A stretch of DNA of 64,000 nt from an uncultured Eubacteriales bacterium (GCA_900542675.1 UQOT01000002.1:11308-75307), one strand, 5' to 3'; shown: positions 47,753-55,996, counted from the first letter of the stretch. The notes: a model not told the origin generated them from the letters alone. Numbers and translations: made by a program.

Positions 47753-48544
47753 CTACCAATAATTATGAAACCCCGCCATATCGGTCAGAGGATTTCTCGT
47801 CTTGTAATCACGTTTGAACTCATCAAACAAGTTATTGTACTGAACCATATGCGCCGTGTAGCTGTCATAGTCGTGCTGATACAAAGCCCCTTTGGCGAGT
47901 ATGTACTCAATGTACATACGGTCGTACGGCGGGTCGGCCTCTGTCTCATCGTCTATTACACGCTTTATCTCAAGATACGCGGCCGTTTCCGGCGTTAATA
48001 TGTCATCGGAAAGCATAATTTTTTCACCGTCGTTTGATACAACATATGTCTCCGCCGCGTCGGTTAAATTCGGCTCCGCGTCCAGGTCTTCAAAAGGAAA
48101 AATCTTTATGCAGTCGCCCTCGAAAAACGGCAGCTCGCAGCCGTATATACAATTCGCATCGGTCTTAAACTCGCCTCTTATATCGATGTCTCTGATTTCC
48201 TTCGGCATATCAAGGCAAACAAGACGCAAATTCTTGGGCGATGAAAAGTTTATTCCATAGCCGCTAAGGATTTCACCGTGATTTAAAAACGGCAGAGACC
48301 GGAAATCTGCCTTGTCAATCGGTCTGCCGTCTATAAACACCATTTCGATGTCAGACACGTTTATATCCTCGGGAATACAAATATCCTCCGCACTTGTGAT
48401 TACGGTATCAAGAGTCTTGTAGCTTTTCTTTACTCCGCGGCGGATTGCCGTGGTTACCTCGTTGCACCACATAAGCTTTTCATCGAGCGTAAAATGGTTC
48501 GGGCTGAGACTGTCAGCTGCGTTAATCGCACTTAAAATTTTCAT
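47753..48544 (-). CDS. Phage head-tail adaptor-like protein
   Basis: A 263-residue protein. An N-terminal helical part (FTLDEKLMWCNEVTTAIRRGVKKSY) and a C-terminal helical part (YDRMYIEYILAKGALYQHDYDSYTAHMVQYNNLFDEFKRDYKTRNP) flank a beta domain, the layout of gp11-like adaptors that join portal and nozzle. No portal gene is present here. Confidence 0.58.
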   Translation of the reverse strand: MKILSAINAADSLSPNHFTLDEKLMWCNEVTTAIRRGVKKSYKTLDTVITSAEDICIPEDINVSDIEMVFIDGRPIDKADFRSLPFLNHGEILSGYGINFSSPKNLRLVCLDMPKEIRDIDIRGEFKTDANCIYGCELPFFEGDCIKIFPFEDLDAEPNLTDAAETYVVSNDGEKIMLSDDILTPETAAYLEIKRVIDDETEADPPYDRMYIEYILAKGALYQHDYDSYTAHMVQYNNLFDEFKRDYKTRNPLTDMAGFHNYW

Positions 48545-48562
48545 ATAAGCCGCTTCACCGCC

Positions 48563-48811
48563 TTACGCCTCTTTAAGGCTGTCGATATACTCCTCCGCCG
48601 CCAGTTCCTGCTTGTGACTGCGCTCAACCGCAAGAGCCACACAACGCGGAACCATTACGGAAACTCCGCGCTTTATCTGATAGTTCGTACCGTTTACCGT
48701 CACAGTTAAATCGTCTTTCTTATTCAGCTTGTCCTTTACGAGCATGAGCGGCACCTGCTCGGAATAAAAATCAGATAGCTTTTTATCTATATTCTCTTTT
48801 ACAGCTGTCAT
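48563..48811 (-). CDS. Small phage capsid-associated protein (82 aa)
   Basis: An 82-residue protein with TVNGTNYQIKRGVSVMVPRCVALAVERS, a pattern found in small proteins encoded next to phage major capsid genes. GGAGG lies seven bases before the ATG. Role unknown; head decoration or completion is possible. Confidence 0.6.
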   Translation of the reverse strand: MTAVKENIDKKLSDFYSEQVPLMLVKDKLNKKDDLTVTVNGTNYQIKRGVSVMVPRCVALAVERSHKQELAAEEYIDSLKEA

Positions 48812-48881
48812 TTTATTACCTCCTTATCTTTTTCGGCGGCTCCGCGGTAAATAAACCGCGGAGCCTCTATATGTTTTTAAA

Positions 48882-50120
48882 TTAGTAGCTGCAAGTTGTC
48901 TCTACTCTTACCATAAATTCGGGTGAGAGAATTTCCGCAGTCTGTGTCGCCTTCCAGCCGACAGTGCTTCTCTGGTCGAGCGGGTCGCCCGTACCGGCGC
49001 TGCCCTTCTGCTTAATCAGCGTTTCGAGTCCGCCGCCCGTAATATTGGTCACTCCGTAAGCGTTCTGACCGATAAACAGGGTCGAATATATATCCCTGCC
49101 GTCCTTGCCGGCTCCTGCGGGGTATATGATTGAATCTGCGACAACAGTGTCGGAAAGCGCCTCGCTGACCGTAATCGTCGCCTTGCCCGCATCGCCCGCC
49201 GCAACAGATGCAACAGTGTAATCAAAACCGTTAATCTGGATCGACTTACCGCTGAGCGCTGCCGCGTCGCTTGCCGCGATCTCCTCGCGAACGGAAATCT
49301 TTTTGCCATCAACCTTTGCAACGGTCAAACTTTCGGGGTCACCGGTTGTGATATTATCTATGCTGCGCAGCGGCGCGGCTCTGAAAATCTTCGCCTCAGT
49401 CGATTCGACAAATACCACGCCGTGGATTTTGCCGATTGTGCCGTTGTACCAGTCCTTAGGGTCAACGTTCTGCTTTACCTCTTTCCATTCGGGGTCGTTT
49501 GTAAGGTCGTTCGCCACGTCCGGGTGAATGATAGCTACATAGCAGCCGTCCTTAAGCGGCTGAGCGTTGTTGCGCTTCAGCGTCGCAACCGCTCTCTTGA
49601 CCGCGGCAACAGTGAGGTAATCGTTATTCTCATATGTTGAATTGCCTCCGACAAGCACGTTTCTGTCCGCCTTACCGTTGCCGTACTGTACATTTGTACC
49701 CGCGTTAATCTTTTCGCGTATTACGGTATCAAGCGTTCTGCCTGCCTGGTCGGCAAGCACATTCTCAGTCTCTACTATGACGTTATCGATTGCCGAAAGA
49801 GTCAGCATATCCGAAAGCGTCACATAATCGCCGTACTGCTCAACGGTTGACTCAACTGTGCTGACGTTCAGCGTATTACCCTTTGGCGTAACACCCTCGG
49901 TAAGCGGCTTGAGCGCCTTAGGGAGAGGACTGAACTTTCTGAACTCAATCGTCTTACCCGAGCCCTTCGGAATAGGCTTGTTCTGACCGAACTGCGCGTG
50001 AACCAGCTTGGGCTGCGCAAATCTTATCATTTGGCGGTCATAGTACGCTTTCATTTCGGGCGTTATGTTATTGCCGATATTATTTGTGGTGGTTGTCTGT
50101 GTATTGTATGGGATACTCAA
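48882..50120 (-). CDS. Major capsid protein, N4-gp56 family
   Basis: A 412-residue HK97-fold capsid protein. Family features include PEMKAYYDRQMIRFAQPKLVHAQFG near the start, PKGSGKTIEFRKFSPLP, TVEQYGDYVTLSDMLTLSAIDNVIVE, and YVAIIHPDVANDLTNDPEW. An internal insertion (about 255-325) has an Ig-like or surface domain look. Start is TTG at 50120, seven bases after GGAGG. It is the best-defined gene of the virion cluster. Confidence 0.85.
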   Translation of the reverse strand: MSIPYNTQTTTTNNIGNNITPEMKAYYDRQMIRFAQPKLVHAQFGQNKPIPKGSGKTIEFRKFSPLPKALKPLTEGVTPKGNTLNVSTVESTVEQYGDYVTLSDMLTLSAIDNVIVETENVLADQAGRTLDTVIREKINAGTNVQYGNGKADRNVLVGGNSTYENNDYLTVAAVKRAVATLKRNNAQPLKDGCYVAIIHPDVANDLTNDPEWKEVKQNVDPKDWYNGTIGKIHGVVFVESTEAKIFRAAPLRSIDNITTGDPESLTVAKVDGKKISVREEIAASDAAALSGKSIQINGFDYTVASVAAGDAGKATITVSEALSDTVVADSIIYPAGAGKDGRDIYSTLFIGQNAYGVTNITGGGLETLIKQKGSAGTGDPLDQRSTVGWKATQTAEILSPEFMVRVETTCSY

Positions 50121-50157
50121 TATAATTCCTCCTTAGAAATATTTTTCTGTATGATTT

Positions 50158-50703
50158 TTAAAATGAAATTTTTTCGCCGTTTCTGACGCGCTTAACTATG
50201 TCGTCAAGCTCTTCATCACTTAAATCCTTGGGGTTTTTCTTAACCATTCCGCTGCCCGCGGTTCTGCCGGCGCCGTTTTCAAAAATACGCTTCTGCGCCG
50301 CGTTCTCCGCAGCAGGATTTCCTAAGCGCATCGCGCCCTTGTCCTGCTCATCTCTGTGTGCGAGATAGTACGCGTCCTCAACGCTGAGTCCGTTACCCCA
50401 TACATAAGTGCAGAACGCGGGATTTTGGATTTCGCGTCTTATGTCAAAGTTCGGATTTTTCTGTGAAAACTCCTTTACCTGTCTGTCAATCTCCGCGACC
50501 TTCATATCAATATACTCCTCATCGTGCGAATTGACCTGCGGCTGCTGCATATTCTGCTGCATCGGCATATTCTGCATCATACCCTGAGGCATTCCCTGCG
50601 GCGCATAAGACGCATTGTTATATCCGCCCATATTCTGCGGCATACCGTACGGCATCTGTTCGTTAAAATTTCTGTTTTGCTTTCTGTTTCCAAATCCAAG
50701 CAT
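50158..50703 (-). CDS. Probable phage scaffold/assembly protein
   Basis: A 181-residue, Met/Gln/Asn-rich low-complexity N-terminus (about 70 residues) followed by a charged helical region (EEYIDMKVAEIDRQVKEFSQKNP) and a C-terminus DLSDEELDDIVKRVRNGEKI. Size, composition and position just before the capsid gene fit a scaffold. AGGAGC precedes the ATG. Confidence 0.6.
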   Translation of the reverse strand: MLGFGNRKQNRNFNEQMPYGMPQNMGGYNNASYAPQGMPQGMMQNMPMQQNMQQPQVNSHDEEYIDMKVAEIDRQVKEFSQKNPNFDIRREIQNPAFCTYVWGNGLSVEDAYYLAHRDEQDKGAMRLGNPAAENAAQKRIFENGAGRTAGSGMVKKNPKDLSDEELDDIVKRVRNGEKISF

Positions 50704-50958
50704 TAAAATTGCTCCTTTCTAAATTTTCTCCCGGGAGTGTAAGTTGCTAAGCCTTACATTTTGTATTATACAAAAATAAAAATGCCGCATCGTGCCAACG
50801 TAGGGAATGGTGACCACACATCGTAGATGTGTGACGGCAGAAATTAACGATTGTGCGCTTAGTTTGCAATGTCTTTATGTTGAATACGCAAATAGGGATT
50901 AGGGAATAAGAATTACGCGCAATTACGCAAGCGAACATTTCCTCCGCGAATGTTTACG
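50704..50958. other. Gene-free region upstream of the virion cluster
   Basis: No ORF is supported. The stretch holds a perfect hairpin CACACATC-GTA-GATGTGTG (50815-50833), a possible -10 TATAAT on the minus strand near 50765 without a good -35, and repeat copy C at 50891-50958. No terminase, portal or integrase remnant was found. Confidence 0.6.
50891..50958 (+). repeat. Dispersed repeat, copy C
   Basis: GGGATTAGGGAATA, then TACGCG, TACGC and CTCCGCGAATGTTTACG, in the same order as copy B (minus) and copy D. Confidence 0.6.
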
Positions 50959-50987
50959 TTGACTGCATGGGTTTATTATGATAAAAT
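50959..50987 (+). promoter_or_regulatory. Promoter of the small hydrophobic peptide gene
   Basis: TTGACT (50959-50964), 17-base spacer, TAAAAT (50982-50987), giving a 5' UTR of about 55 bases. Confidence 0.7.
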
Positions 50988-51049
50988 AATTATGCGCGAG
51001 AGGGGATAACGGCGGTTGTTTCCGACACCTACCGAAAGGGGGTGTTAAA

Positions 51050-51124
51050 ATGGATTTGAATTTGGTTTTCGGATTAATATCTTTGATTATTATTCTTGAA
51101 ATCGTCAAGTACATAAAGAAATAA
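51050..51124 (+). CDS. 24-aa hydrophobic peptide, candidate type I toxin
   Basis: The peptide MDLNLVFGLISL continues with IIILEIV and ends in YIKK: one membrane helix with a positive end, as in Fst/Ldr/BsrG-like type I toxins. The ribosome site GGGGG is inside a hairpin (ACACCTACC GAAA GGGGGTGT, 51025-51045), which should limit translation. GGCGGTT (51011-51017) in the 5' UTR is complementary to AACCGCC (51123-51129) at the gene end, a 5'-3' contact known from such mRNAs. A terminator follows the stop at once. A consensus promoter on the other strand reads into it. Not in any ORF length cut-off, so easily overlooked. Confidence 0.6.
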   Translation: MDLNLVFGLISLIIILEIVKYIKK

Positions 51125-51202
51125 CCGCCTACTCTGCAAAGTAGACGGTTTTAAAAAACTACTGTTTAATTTGCGGAAACAACTAAAGTTATTCCCTTTT
51201 GT
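51118..51202 (-). ncRNA. Candidate antisense RNA to the hydrophobic peptide mRNA
   Basis: From the promoter at 51209-51237 a transcript of about 85 bases would run to the shared hairpin (51123-51150) and end in the T-rich TTATTTCTTT. It would be complementary to the 3' end of the toxin mRNA. Both RNAs also carry the word GTTGTTTCCG near their 5' ends. Confidence 0.5.
51123..51155. terminator. Bidirectional terminator shared by toxin mRNA and antisense RNA
   Basis: AACCG-C-CTACT (51123-51133) pairs with AGTAG-A-CGGTT (51140-51150) around a 6-base loop, followed by TTTT on the plus strand and a moderate T-tract on the minus strand. Confidence 0.7.
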
Positions 51203-51208
51203 GTTTTT

Positions 51209-51237
51209 ATTATATCATTTATATATTTATATGTCAA
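51209..51237 (-). promoter_or_regulatory. Consensus promoter of the antisense RNA
   Basis: Minus strand TTGACA (51237-51232), 17-base AT-only spacer with one G/C, TATAAT (51214-51209). It is stronger than the toxin promoter, as expected for an antitoxin RNA. Confidence 0.8.
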
Positions 51238-51272
51238 GCATTGATTTGTTTGCGTCGGCATTAAATAATTTG

Positions 51273-51301
51273 TTGTTAAATTGGAATTTATGTGGTATAA
51301 T
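51273..51301 (+). promoter_or_regulatory. Promoter of nadE
   Basis: TTGTTA (51273-51278), 17 bases, TATAAT (51296-51301), about 45 bases before the start codon. Confidence 0.7.
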
Positions 51302-51346
51302 TATGGCAAACTAACGACAAATACTGTGTTTCGGAGGCTTTTTGTT

Positions 51347-53227
51347 ATGAAGGACGGATTTATAAAGTGCGCGGCGGCTGTACCGCAAATTAAGGTTGCG
51401 GATACCGCGTATAATAAAAAACAGATTATAGCTCAGGTTTACGCCGCGGCGGAAAACGGCGCTAAGATAATTTCATTCCCGGAGCTGTGCGTGACTGCAT
51501 ATACCTGCGGCGATTTGTTTTTGCAGGATACACTTGTCAAGGATGCGCTTGATGCAGTTTTAGATATAACCCAAAGTACCGCAAAGCTCGACATACTGAT
51601 TTCAATCGGTCTGCCGCTTGCGGTCGGCAGTAAATTATACAATGCGGCGGCGGTTATAAAAGGCGGCAAAATTCTCGGTTTTGTGACAAAGACCCACCTG
51701 CCGGCGTATTCCGAATACTACGAAGCCAGACACTTTAACGTGCTTGATAAAAATACCTCCGTCAAAATTGACGGCTCTTTATATCCGGTCGGACCTAACC
51801 TGATTTTCTGCGCCGAAAATATGCCGGAGCTTAAAGTCGGGGTTGAGATATGCGAGGATTTATGGGTGACAAATCCGCCGTCGGGCGGCCTGTGCCTCGC
51901 AGGCGCGACGGTTATATTAAACCCCTCCGCAGGCGATGAAATGATTTCCAAAGCCGGCTACAGACGCAGTCTTGTAAAATCTCAATCAGCACGCTGCATA
52001 TGCGCCTATCTCTATTCAAACGCGGGCGATGGTGAGTCAACTACCGATATGGTATTCTCGGGCCACAGGATAATATGTGAAAACGGTACAGTGCTGAGTG
52101 AATCGCCGCTGTTTGAGAACGGAATAGTCTATGCGGATATCGACTTAAACAAGCTGACGCTTGAAAGACGCAGAATGACGACTTTTAAAGAAAATGATGA
52201 AGATTATGAAAAGATATATTTTGATATAGTTATAGATAAAACCAAGCTTTGCCGTAAATTTGACGCGCACCCGTTCGTCCCCGACAACAAAAACCTGCTG
52301 CGCGAACGCTGCGAGGCGATATTTACAATGCAGGCTATGGGACTTAAAAAACGGCTTGAGCATATCGGCTGCAGAGCTGTCACAATCGGCATATCCGGCG
52401 GGCTTGACAGTACACTCGCCCTGCTCGTCACTGAAAAGGCGTTCGGTCTGCTATCACTTCCTCTCAGTGGCATCAAGGCGATAACTATGCCCTGCTTCGG
52501 CACGACCGACAGGACGCTAAGCAACGCGAAAAAGCTTGTAGCCTGCATAGGCGCGGAGCTTATAGAGGCGCCGATAAACAAATCGGTCATTCAGCATATG
52601 TCGGACATAGACGCGGACATCAACAATCATAATGTGACCTATGAAAACGCACAGGCTCGCGAGCGCACGCAGGTGCTTATGGACTATGCAAACGAGGTAA
52701 ACGGAATTGTCATAGGCACAGGCGATTTAAGCGAGCTTGCTCTGGGCTGGGCAACCTATAACGGCGACCATATGTCAATGTACGGCGTTAACTGCTCAAT
52801 CCCCAAAACACTCGTAAGATACCTTGTAAAATACGTCGCTGACATAAGCGAAACCGAAATGCAAACGGTACTTACGGATGTCCTCGACACACCCGTAAGC
52901 CCCGAACTGCTCCCGCCCGAGGACGGCCAAATTTCCCAGCAGACCGAGGACATAGTAGGCCCGTATGAGCTGCACGACTTCTTCTTATACAACTTCGTCC
53001 GTCTCGGCTTTACCAAATCAAAGGTTCTGCGCCTTGCAAAAGAGGCGTTCGGCGAAAGGTTCAATGATGAGATAATAAGCAAGTGGCTTGATATATTCTG
53101 CCGCAGGTTTTTCAGCAATCAATTCAAGCGCAGCTGTTTACCCGATGGGCCGAAAGTCGGCTCGGTTACGCTTTCGCCGAGGGGCGATTGGCGTATGCCA
53201 TCGGACGCTGAAATGCTTTGGAGGTAG
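51347..53227 (+). CDS. nadE: Glutamine-dependent NAD+ synthetase
   Basis: A 626-residue two-domain enzyme making NAD+ from deamido-NAD+, ATP and glutamine. The N-terminal nitrilase-type glutaminase has the triad Glu46 (SFPELCVTAYTCGDLF), Lys115 (KTHLPAYSEYYEARHF) and Cys169 (VEICEDLW). The C-terminal synthetase has the PP-loop ISGGLDSTLAL and GTGDLSELALGW. GGAGG nine bases upstream sets the ATG at 51347; an in-frame ATG 66 bases earlier lies in the promoter region. Confidence 0.96.
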   Translation: MKDGFIKCAAAVPQIKVADTAYNKKQIIAQVYAAAENGAKIISFPELCVTAYTCGDLFLQDTLVKDALDAVLDITQSTAKLDILISIGLPLAVGSKLYNAAAVIKGGKILGFVTKTHLPAYSEYYEARHFNVLDKNTSVKIDGSLYPVGPNLIFCAENMPELKVGVEICEDLWVTNPPSGGLCLAGATVILNPSAGDEMISKAGYRRSLVKSQSARCICAYLYSNAGDGESTTDMVFSGHRIICENGTVLSESPLFENGIVYADIDLNKLTLERRRMTTFKENDEDYEKIYFDIVIDKTKLCRKFDAHPFVPDNKNLLRERCEAIFTMQAMGLKKRLEHIGCRAVTIGISGGLDSTLALLVTEKAFGLLSLPLSGIKAITMPCFGTTDRTLSNAKKLVACIGAELIEAPINKSVIQHMSDIDADINNHNVTYENAQARERTQVLMDYANEVNGIVIGTGDLSELALGWATYNGDHMSMYGVNCSIPKTLVRYLVKYVADISETEMQTVLTDVLDTPVSPELLPPEDGQISQQTEDIVGPYELHDFFLYNFVRLGFTKSKVLRLAKEAFGERFNDEIISKWLDIFCRRFFSNQFKRSCLPDGPKVGSVTLSPRGDWRMPSDAEMLWR

Positions 53228-53237
53228 GAGAGTAATT

Positions 53238-53930
53238 ATGAAAATACACCAAAAATTTATTACGCTTTTTATCGCGCTCCTGATTGCTGCAAATCCACTT
53301 TGCGCTCTCGCAGAAGATATAGGCGTTTATATAGACGGCAGCAGAATGACATTTGACTTAGAGCCATATATGAAAAACGACAGAGTTATGGTTCCTATGC
53401 GCGGGATTTTTGAACATCTCGGCGCAGAAGTAATTTGGGATGATGCGACGCGAAGCATAACCGTGAAGAGCGACAGCGTAACCGCATATCTCACAATAGA
53501 CGAAAGTGCATTCTATATAAACGGCGCGCCTTCATATACCGATGCGCCGCCCGAGCTTTGCGGTAACAGAACGTTTGTTCCGCTTCGCACGGTGTCCGAA
53601 ATGTTCGGCTGCGAAGTCAACTGGAACGGCGAAAAAAACCGCGTTGATATTAGCACGAATAAGACGGCTTACTATCCCGGCGGCGATAAAATCCCCGACT
53701 TCGGCGCGTGCTTTAATCTTTCGCCCACAGCTGTGATTGATGGCAGTATTTACACCTATGACATAAGCTCTCTTTCGGTAAGTCCCGAAGAAAAATATGC
53801 CGAAATTATGGCCGCGGCGGGCTTTTTAAAGGTCGCCTCAGACAGTTATACCGTGTTTTCAAGAAGCGATGTCACGGTACTTGCAGGCAGAGCAAACGGA
53901 ATGTTCAGAGTGGTAATATCAAAAGAATAG
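53238..53930 (+). CDS. Secreted copper amine oxidase N-terminal domain protein
   Basis: A 230-residue protein with a signal peptide (KFITLFIALLIAANPLCALA, cleavage near residue 25) and two stalk-domain halves: DRVMVPMRGIFEHLGAEVIWDD and NRTFVPLRTVSEMFGCEVNWNG. The C-terminal 75 residues are not recognised. These modules are common in clostridial surface proteins and have no oxidase activity. GGAGAG lies seven bases upstream. It follows nadE by ten bases, so the two may be cotranscribed. Confidence 0.85.
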   Translation: MKIHQKFITLFIALLIAANPLCALAEDIGVYIDGSRMTFDLEPYMKNDRVMVPMRGIFEHLGAEVIWDDATRSITVKSDSVTAYLTIDESAFYINGAPSYTDAPPELCGNRTFVPLRTVSEMFGCEVNWNGEKNRVDISTNKTAYYPGGDKIPDFGACFNLSPTAVIDGSIYTYDISSLSVSPEEKYAEIMAAAGFLKVASDSYTVFSRSDVTVLAGRANGMFRVVISKE

Positions 53931-54035
53931 CTTTTAAACGGAATATTGCATAAATTGCCAAGAATTTATTGTGCGTATTCACAAACTGTTAAACACTTTT
54001 TAACGGAATATTCCCCCATAAATTTTGTATGGTGA

Positions 54036-54133
54036 TATAATATGTATTGTAACAAGGAGTTGTTACAAAATAAAACATAACTCCCTCCCTTTTTAATTTT
54101 TGGAAAGACCGCGCGGGCGGCCTTTCTTTTTTT
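54036..54133 (+). ncRNA. Candidate C-rich small RNA
   Basis: An extended -10 (TGATATAAT, ending 54041) is followed by a hairpin TGTAACAA-GGAG-TTGTTACA (54048-54067), a single-stranded CTCCCTCCCT (54081-54090), and a terminator (GAAAG-A-CCGC-GCGG-GCGG-C-CTTTC, 54103-54126) with seven T. C-rich single-stranded words in Firmicute small RNAs often pair with ribosome binding sites. No ORF with a start is present. Confidence 0.5.
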
Positions 54134-54200
54134 ATAAAAGCTGTTGCGTAAATCTTTTATATGTGTTAAAATAAGTATATATTATTTCGGGAGAGAGAGT

Positions 54201-54929
54201 ATGCGCAAAATTCTGAGCCGTACAAGGCGGGCAATTGACGATTATCATATGATTGAGGACGGCGACAAGATTGCCGTCGGGGTCTCGGGCGGCAAAGACA
54301 GCCTGACACTTTTATGCGCTTTGAGTGAGCTTCGCAGGTTTTATCCCAAAAAATTCAGCATTATAGCCGTATCGCTCGATATGGGCTTCGGCAATATGGA
54401 TTTTTCGGGCGTTAAGCGCCTTTGCGATGAGCTTGACGTGCCGTATATCCTCAAAAAGACCGACATTGCAGAAGTTGTGTTTAATGTAAGACAGGAGTCA
54501 AATCCGTGCTCGCTCTGTGCAAAAATGCGCCGCGGCGGAGTCAATGATACCGCCGTAGAGCATGGCTGCAACAAAGTCGCTCTCGGGCATCATAATGAGG
54601 ACGTTCTTGAGACGTTTTTCCTCTCGCTGTTTTACGAGGGAAGGCTCGGCTGCTTTTCACCGGTCACCTATCTGTCACGAAAGGATATACACGTTATGCG
54701 ACCGATGATATATGTCGCCGAGGGAGATATAAAAGGGTATTTAACCCGCGCGCGGCTGCCGGTTGTGCATAATATGTGCCCTATGGACGGCAAATCGAAG
54801 CGGCAGGAAATGAAGGATTTTATAAACAACTGCAAAAGAAAAGACAAATTTTTTAAAACCAAAATACTGCACGCAATCCAAACAGGATTGCCGGATTGGC
54901 AACTTAGCAACGCAGGGATTAGGGATTAG
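54201..54929 (+). CDS. TtcA-family tRNA-thiolation/PP-loop ATPase
   Basis: A 242-residue protein with the PP-loop SGGKDS (29-34), the CxxC pair Cys103/Cys106 in NPCSLCAKMRRG, and GHHNEDVLETFF. A further Cys lies in HNMCPMDGKSKRQEMK near the C-terminus. TtcA enzymes adenylate tRNA and carry a [4Fe-4S] cluster for 2-thiocytidine formation at position 32; in Firmicutes the exact tRNA target of this subgroup is less certain. GGGAGAG precedes the ATG at 54201. Confidence 0.9.
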   Translation: MRKILSRTRRAIDDYHMIEDGDKIAVGVSGGKDSLTLLCALSELRRFYPKKFSIIAVSLDMGFGNMDFSGVKRLCDELDVPYILKKTDIAEVVFNVRQESNPCSLCAKMRRGGVNDTAVEHGCNKVALGHHNEDVLETFFLSLFYEGRLGCFSPVTYLSRKDIHVMRPMIYVAEGDIKGYLTRARLPVVHNMCPMDGKSKRQEMKDFINNCKRKDKFFKTKILHAIQTGLPDWQLSNAGIRD

Positions 54930-54985
54930 GGATTACGCGGGAATACGGAGCGTATCATCTTCGCCGCGACCGCAGGAACATACGC
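54913..54985 (+). repeat. Dispersed repeat, copy D with GGGATTA tandem
   Basis: GGGATTA is repeated three times in tandem, then TACGCGG, ATACGGAGCGTATC and CTTCGCCGCGACCGCAGG. The first copy overlaps the end of the TtcA-family gene. The rest of the gap to galU holds no gene. Confidence 0.6.
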
Positions 54986-55114
54986 GCCTACATACCTAAC
55001 AACCTGTGTTGACGATGCGGGGTCGCAGTATTCGCCGAAATACATATTTCACTCTTGGCTTTGCCCGATAAAATCGTATATGACTAATCACTTTGTTTGT
55101 AAAGGAGAATTATT

Positions 55115-55993
55115 ATGGGAAATATTAAAAAAGTACGTAAGGCGGTAATCCCCGCTGCGGGCTGGGGAACAAGATTTTTGCCCGCGACAAAGGCTATGCC
55201 GAAGGAAATGCTTCCAATTGTCGACACACCTACAATTCAGTACATAGTTGAGGAAGCTGTCGCATCGGGAATAGAGCAGATTTGTCTTATTACAAGCCAC
55301 ACCAAAAAGGCGATCGAAGACCACTTTGACCGCACATTTGAACTTGAGGCTCTGCTCGAAAAAGGCGGCAAGACCGCGTATCTCAAGCAAATACGCGATA
55401 TTGCCGATATGGCGGAGATTGTGTCCGTGCGCCAGAAGGAAGCAAAGGGACTCGGTCACGCGGTGCTCTGTGCTAAGGAATTTGTCGGCGATGAGCCTTT
55501 TGCTGTGCTTCTCGGCGATGACGTTGTGTACAACGAGGGCAAGCCGTGCCTTAAACAGCTTATCGACGTATACAACGAAAAGGGCGGCAGCGTGCTCGGC
55601 GTTCAGACGGTTGCGCACGAAAATATCTGTAAATACGGCTGTGTAGACGGCGGAAAGCTCGGCGACAGACTGTACTCGGTAAATGACTTAATCGAAAAAC
55701 CAAAGCCCGAGGACGCACCGACGGACGTCGGAATTTTGGGAAGATACGTAATCACTCCGGCTATATTTAAAAAGCTTGAAACCACAACTCCCGGCGCGGG
55801 CGGTGAAATTCAGCTGACTGATGCTCTAAAGGCTCTTGCAAAGGATGAAGCTATGTATGCCTATGACTTTGAAGGCAGACGCTACGATGTGGGCGACCGT
55901 CTCGGATTTCTTGAGGCGACTGTTGAATACGGACTTCGCCGCGAAGATATCGGTGCTGAGTTTAAAGCATACCTTAAAGATATAATAAAGTAA
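55115..55993 (+). CDS. galU: UTP-glucose-1-phosphate uridylyltransferase
   Basis: A 292-residue nucleotidyltransferase making UDP-glucose for wall polymers, glycolipids and exopolysaccharide. The nucleotide-binding start AVIPAAGWGTRFLPATKAMPKEMLPI and LGDDVV (metal Asp) are intact, and VNDLIEKPKPEDAPTDVGILGRYV is typical. AAAGGAGAA precedes the ATG. It ends three bases before an ABC-2 permease gene, pointing to glycan export. Confidence 0.95.
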   Translation: MGNIKKVRKAVIPAAGWGTRFLPATKAMPKEMLPIVDTPTIQYIVEEAVASGIEQICLITSHTKKAIEDHFDRTFELEALLEKGGKTAYLKQIRDIADMAEIVSVRQKEAKGLGHAVLCAKEFVGDEPFAVLLGDDVVYNEGKPCLKQLIDVYNEKGGSVLGVQTVAHENICKYGCVDGGKLGDRLYSVNDLIEKPKPEDAPTDVGILGRYVITPAIFKKLETTTPGAGGEIQLTDALKALAKDEAMYAYDFEGRRYDVGDRLGFLEATVEYGLRREDIGAEFKAYLKDIIK

Positions 55994-55996
55994 ATA

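Noticed and set aside
54913..54936. GGGATTA tandem as a telomere-like or linear replicon end
   Set aside because: Only three units inside a dispersed intergenic repeat, flanked by ordinary chromosomal genes on both sides.
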